Assembly (NCBI RefSeq): GCF_014641615.1
Contig: NZ_BMIB01000003.1
Span: 558,001-622,000 of the forward strand
Length of the DNA: 64,000 nt
Direction: 5' to 3'
Origin: Filimonas zeae
GTDB taxonomy: Bacteria; Bacteroidota; Bacteroidia; Chitinophagales; Chitinophagaceae
The translations under genes were made by a program, and so were the position numbers. This document shows positions 61,136 through 64,000 of the stretch, piece after piece. Numbering within the stretch: position 1 is the stretch's first letter; each line of letters begins with the position of its first letter. Below the pieces are notes generated by a model. The model was not told the DNA's origin, ran no database searches, and was given only the letters and a program-made list of their open reading frames with translations.

Positions 61136-61735
61136 TTAGGCAATCCATATAATACCCAGCTGCAGCATACCGGTAACAAAACCAATAATAGCACCTACCC
61201 ATGCCAGATGGTATAAACGGTTGGCTGCGGGCCTGTATAAATGCTCTTCCAGCTGCGCCAGAGAGAGGGCGTTGATTTTTTGCTGAATTATTGCCCCGGC
61301 GTCCACATCTTTTTCAAGTGCCTGTACGTATTGTTGAATAACTATGGGCAGCAAGGTTTGCAACTCAGCCATAAATATATCTTTCAGTTGCTGAATGGTG
61401 CGGTCGCCTATCAGCATACCCAGCATAGGCATGGCCCTGGGCAGTTTTTCGCGTAAAAAAGTATCTATGTGTATTTCTACAGCCGGCATTAGCTTTTGAA
61501 TAGTGGCAGGTTGTGTAAGCTGCTGCTCCAGGGCAGCAAAAGTAAACTCACGGCTAACCAGGTTGCCTATAGCAGCGGCTATACGCTGATGACTGGCTGC
61601 CAGCAGGCCCTGCCAGCGAAAGCCCAGTAATACTTTAGGTTGTACAGGAAAAAAGAGAAGATATACCACCACACGGATACACAACCATCCGCTGAAAGCG
61701 GCTATTACGGGTATAAGCCAGTACCAGTACGTCAT
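61136..61735 (-). CDS. DUF445-family membrane protein
   Basis: 199 residues from the ATG at 61735 (the frame extends further upstream but without coding character). An N-terminal helix (YWYWLIPVIAAFSGWLCIRVVVYLLF) and a C-terminal helix (LAWVGAIIGFVTGMLQLGIIWI) flank an amphipathic middle (AAAIGNLVSREFTFAALEQQL; FMAELQTLLPIVIQQYVQAL). This layout and FPVQPKVLLGFRWQGLL match DUF445, whose members are linked to envelope integrity, function unknown. It precedes the tRNA-His. Confidence 0.8.
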   Translation of the reverse strand: MTYWYWLIPVIAAFSGWLCIRVVVYLLFFPVQPKVLLGFRWQGLLAASHQRIAAAIGNLVSREFTFAALEQQLTQPATIQKLMPAVEIHIDTFLREKLPRAMPMLGMLIGDRTIQQLKDIFMAELQTLLPIVIQQYVQALEKDVDAGAIIQQKINALSLAQLEEHLYRPAANRLYHLAWVGAIIGFVTGMLQLGIIWIA

Positions 61736-61783
61736 AGGAGTTGAGGTTGAGGTGTAAAACAATAATGTTAACATCAGAAAATA

Positions 61784-61823
61784 AAAAAACCTTGTAATAG
61801 TTTACACCGTTACAAGGTTTTTT
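61784..61823 (-). terminator. rho-independent terminator of tRNA-His
   Basis: 14-bp perfect stem (AAAAAACCTTGTAA, 61784-61797; complement 61810-61823) with a 12-base loop. It begins at the last base of the encoded CCA. Confidence 0.95.
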
Positions 61824-61900
61824 GGGGAGGATAATGGGGCTCGAACCCACGGCCTTCAGTGCCACAAACTGACGCTCTAACCAACTGAGCTATACCCTCC
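61823..61900 (-). tRNA. tRNA-His (anticodon GTG)
   Basis: 78 bases including CCA. G(-1) is encoded and pairs with the discriminator C73, the hallmark of tRNA-His. The anticodon loop TTGTGGC gives GTG, and the T-arm is GTGGGTTCGAGCCCCAT. CCA is encoded at the 3' end (complement of 61825-61823), unlike the tRNA-Ser in this window. Confidence 0.95.
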
Positions 61901-62049
61901 GTTTCGATTGGAGTGCAAAGATAGAAATAATTGAATATCAACCAAGAGTCTATCAAATTTTTTTCAAAAATATTTTTACCGCCCATCAAAAACACGCGCA
62001 AAACAACGTTAATACTCGTAGATGTATAGGCTTCGATAAAGTTTTACAT

Positions 62050-62057
62050 TATTTTTG
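62050..62057 (+). promoter_or_regulatory. -7 box (TATTTTTG) before the protease gene
   Basis: An exact TAnnTTTG match giving a start near 62064 and a leader of about 24 bases to the ATG at 62088; the in-frame ATGs at 62058 and 62064 would then be untranslated or at the 5' end. Confidence 0.55.
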
Positions 62058-62087
62058 ATGTGCATGAGTAGCAAAATTTTAAGAATC

Positions 62088-64000
62088 ATGATGAGTAGAA
62101 AAGTACTGCCATTTATCATAATTGTATTATGCGGCTTAGGTTTTTGGGCTTTTAAGTATAGAGGGGAAGATGAAACAGCCATGGCACGTCGCCAACAGCT
62201 GCTCGCAACCGTTGGCTATATACTGGAACAGAAACATTACGATCCTAAAGTAATTGATGACTCTTTCTCCAGAGAGATTTTCAAAAAATATATAGAAAGC
62301 CTTGATCCTGAAAAGAATGTATTCCTGGCTTCTGACATCCAATCGCTTCAGAAATTTCAAACCACTATTGATGATGAAATTCATGGCGCTCCGCTGGCCT
62401 TTTTTATAGCAGCCGGGGATATTTATACCAAAAGAATGGGGGAGGTTACTACACTGTACAAGCAGGTGATGGCCAAACCTTTTGATTTTACAGTAAATGA
62501 AAAGGTACAGCTGGAAGCAGATTCGCTGGATTATGTAGCAAATGAAACGGCGCGTGCTGAAAACTGGCGTAAACGTTTGAAATATCTTACACTGGATGGG
62601 TATGTAAACCTGGAGGAGCAACGCTCGAAAAGTAAGGCTACGGATTCTATCCATAGCAAGTCAGACGCTCAGTTGGAGAAAGAAGCACGGGGAAAGGTGG
62701 TGAAATTGATGGACAGAAATTTCAACCGTTTGAAAAAGCGCCTTACACAGGATGAGCAATTTAACCTGTTTGTAAATACTATTACAGGAAGTATGGATCC
62801 GCATACGAATTATCTGCCTCCGATTGAAAAAAGAGCTTTTGATGAAGAAATGAGCAACCGCTTTTATGGAATAGGAGCGCAACTGAGAGCGGAAGATGCC
62901 GGTGGGGTAAAGGTAATAAGCGTTATACCCGGCAGCCCCTGTTGGAAAAGCGGCCAGGTAAACGTAAATGACCTGATTATTAAAGTAGCACAGGGCAGTG
63001 CAGAACCGGTAGATATTACAGGTTTGGATGTGGATGATGCTGTAAGGCTGATAAGAGGTAATAAGGGTACAGAGGTAAGACTTACCTTAAAGCGCCCGGA
63101 TGGTACTATAAAAGTGGTAGCGCTGATAAGAGATGAGATTGTACAGGACGAGGCTTTTGCCCGTAGCGTGGTACTGAATTCCGGCGCTAAGAAAATTGGT
63201 TACATTTATCTGCCTGAGTTTTATGCAGATTTTGAGAGAGCCAACGGATCGCGCTGTGCGGCAGATGTTGCTGCTGAGGTGGTGAAGCTGAAGGCCGAGA
63301 ACGTGGATGGTATTGTGCTGGATTTGCGTTCTAATGGAGGCGGCTCTTTATATGAGGTAGTACAGATGGTAGGCCTGTTTATTAAAAAAGGCCCTGTAGT
63401 GCAGGTAAAAGACCGCGATGGAAAGCCTTCTATTTTGCCTGTGGAGACAGACAAACAATTGTATGATGGCCCGCTGGCGGTAATGGTAAATGAACTGAGT
63501 GCTTCTGCATCTGAAATATTTGCAGCAGCCATTCAGGATTATAAGCGTGGTATTATTGTGGGCAGCACCTCTACTTTTGGAAAAGGTACCGTTCAGAAAA
63601 ACCTTCCGCTGGGAAAACCCGTAGATATGTTTAGCGGACGTACAGAGTATGGCGCACTGAAACTGACTTTTGAGAAGTTTTACCGTATTAACGGAGGTTC
63701 TACCCAGTTGAAAGGGGTGGCTTCTGACGTTGTACTTCCCGATTTGTTTGAGTATCAGAAATTCAGAGAGAAAGATTATACTTCTGCCCTGCAGTGGGAT
63801 CAGATTCAGAAACTGGATTACAGCCTGTGGAATGAAGACCAGGAACTGGATGCTGTTAAACAGGCATCTTTACAGCGGGTGCAAAAAAGCAATTCGTTTA
63901 ACGCCATCCGTAAAAGTGCGGAGTGGATAAATGCAAATGCGAATAAAGAAGTGAGTTTGAATATAACCCAGTTTAAAGCAGACCAGGCAACAGCCAGAAG
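62088..64000 (+). CDS. prc: tail-specific protease (Prc/CtpA, S41 family), 3' end outside the window
   Basis: The ATG at 62088 (or 62091) starts a signal/anchor (VLPFIIIVLCGLGFWAF). The helical region ARRQQLLATVGYILEQKHYDP, a PDZ domain (YGIGAQLRAEDAGGVKVISVIPGSPCWKSGQVNVNDLIIKV) and the S41 catalytic segment (SASASEIFAAAIQDYKRG... TSTFGKGTVQ) with catalytic Ser and Lys are all present. It cleaves C-terminal tails of periplasmic or membrane proteins. The gene runs off the right edge after 638 codons. Confidence 0.95.
   Translation, partial: MMSRKVLPFIIIVLCGLGFWAFKYRGEDETAMARRQQLLATVGYILEQKHYDPKVIDDSFSREIFKKYIESLDPEKNVFLASDIQSLQKFQTTIDDEIHGAPLAFFIAAGDIYTKRMGEVTTLYKQVMAKPFDFTVNEKVQLEADSLDYVANETARAENWRKRLKYLTLDGYVNLEEQRSKSKATDSIHSKSDAQLEKEARGKVVKLMDRNFNRLKKRLTQDEQFNLFVNTITGSMDPHTNYLPPIEKRAFDEEMSNRFYGIGAQLRAEDAGGVKVISVIPGSPCWKSGQVNVNDLIIKVAQGSAEPVDITGLDVDDAVRLIRGNKGTEVRLTLKRPDGTIKVVALIRDEIVQDEAFARSVVLNSGAKKIGYIYLPEFYADFERANGSRCAADVAAEVVKLKAENVDGIVLDLRSNGGGSLYEVVQMVGLFIKKGPVVQVKDRDGKPSILPVETDKQLYDGPLAVMVNELSASASEIFAAAIQDYKRGIIVGSTSTFGKGTVQKNLPLGKPVDMFSGRTEYGALKLTFEKFYRINGGSTQLKGVASDVVLPDLFEYQKFREKDYTSALQWDQIQKLDYSLWNEDQELDAVKQASLQRVQKSNSFNAIRKSAEWINANANKEVSLNITQFKADQATAR

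Overview
The window looks like chromosomal DNA of a Bacteroidota species, most likely in the Chitinophagaceae (Chitinophaga/Filimonas/Niastella-like). Evidence: TonB-dependent receptors with an N-terminal carboxypeptidase-like domain, a TonB receptor paired with a DUF4249 lipoprotein, LytS/LytTR two-component pairs, a 285-residue RpoD that lacks a long N-terminal region, a DUF3276 (PUR-like) protein, and repeated -7 boxes of the form TAnnTTTG, the Bacteroidota promoter signature. This placement rests on gene content only. Coding density is high and most genes are ordinary chromosomal genes.

Layout. 1-14 kb: secreted or lipoprotein genes of unknown role, a CxxCH lipoprotein, a Crp-type regulator, a luciferase-like flavin oxidoreductase, a RibD-like reductase, two alpha/beta hydrolases, a class C beta-lactamase-like hydrolase, and two HxlR regulators, each divergent from redox or small-molecule genes (NmrA/NTF2; Old Yellow Enzyme) with a palindrome in the gap. 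14-22.6 kb: two LytS-LytTR two-component pairs flank a TonB receptor/DUF4249 operon. The second pair shares an upstream gap with that operon, and the gap holds 21-bp-phased direct repeats. 22.6-25.6 kb: dinB, an SDR/NTF2/pentapeptide cluster, and a decayed duplicate of the NTF2 gene. 25.6-29.3 kb: a tight four-gene operon with two small membrane proteins and a DUF5675-like protein, a 42-bp palindromic tandem array open on both strands, and an orphan gene.

30-44.8 kb is the accessory heart. An imuA-imuB-dnaE2 mutasome operon is followed by an AT-rich two-gene operon (Abi-C/HEPN-like protein plus a protein with a PD-(D/E)XK signature). Next come an ECF-sigma operon whose second gene carries an in-frame TGA, an XRE regulator behind four phased GTTACCA iterons, and a two-gene operon of a small two-helix membrane protein and a 1257-residue NACHT/STAND ATPase. 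The island ends at a tRNA-Ser. The two two-gene operons are the best candidates for undescribed anti-phage systems; that function is inferred from architecture and context, not shown.

44.8-64 kb returns to core functions: an AraC regulator, aldehyde dehydrogenase, SRPBCC protein, ABC exporter, DUF3276, pgi, threonine aldolase, rpoD, trxB, folB, a TPR-like protein, a large outer-membrane receptor, DUF445, tRNA-His and a truncated tail-specific protease. Strong bidirectional hairpin terminators separate most convergent pairs.
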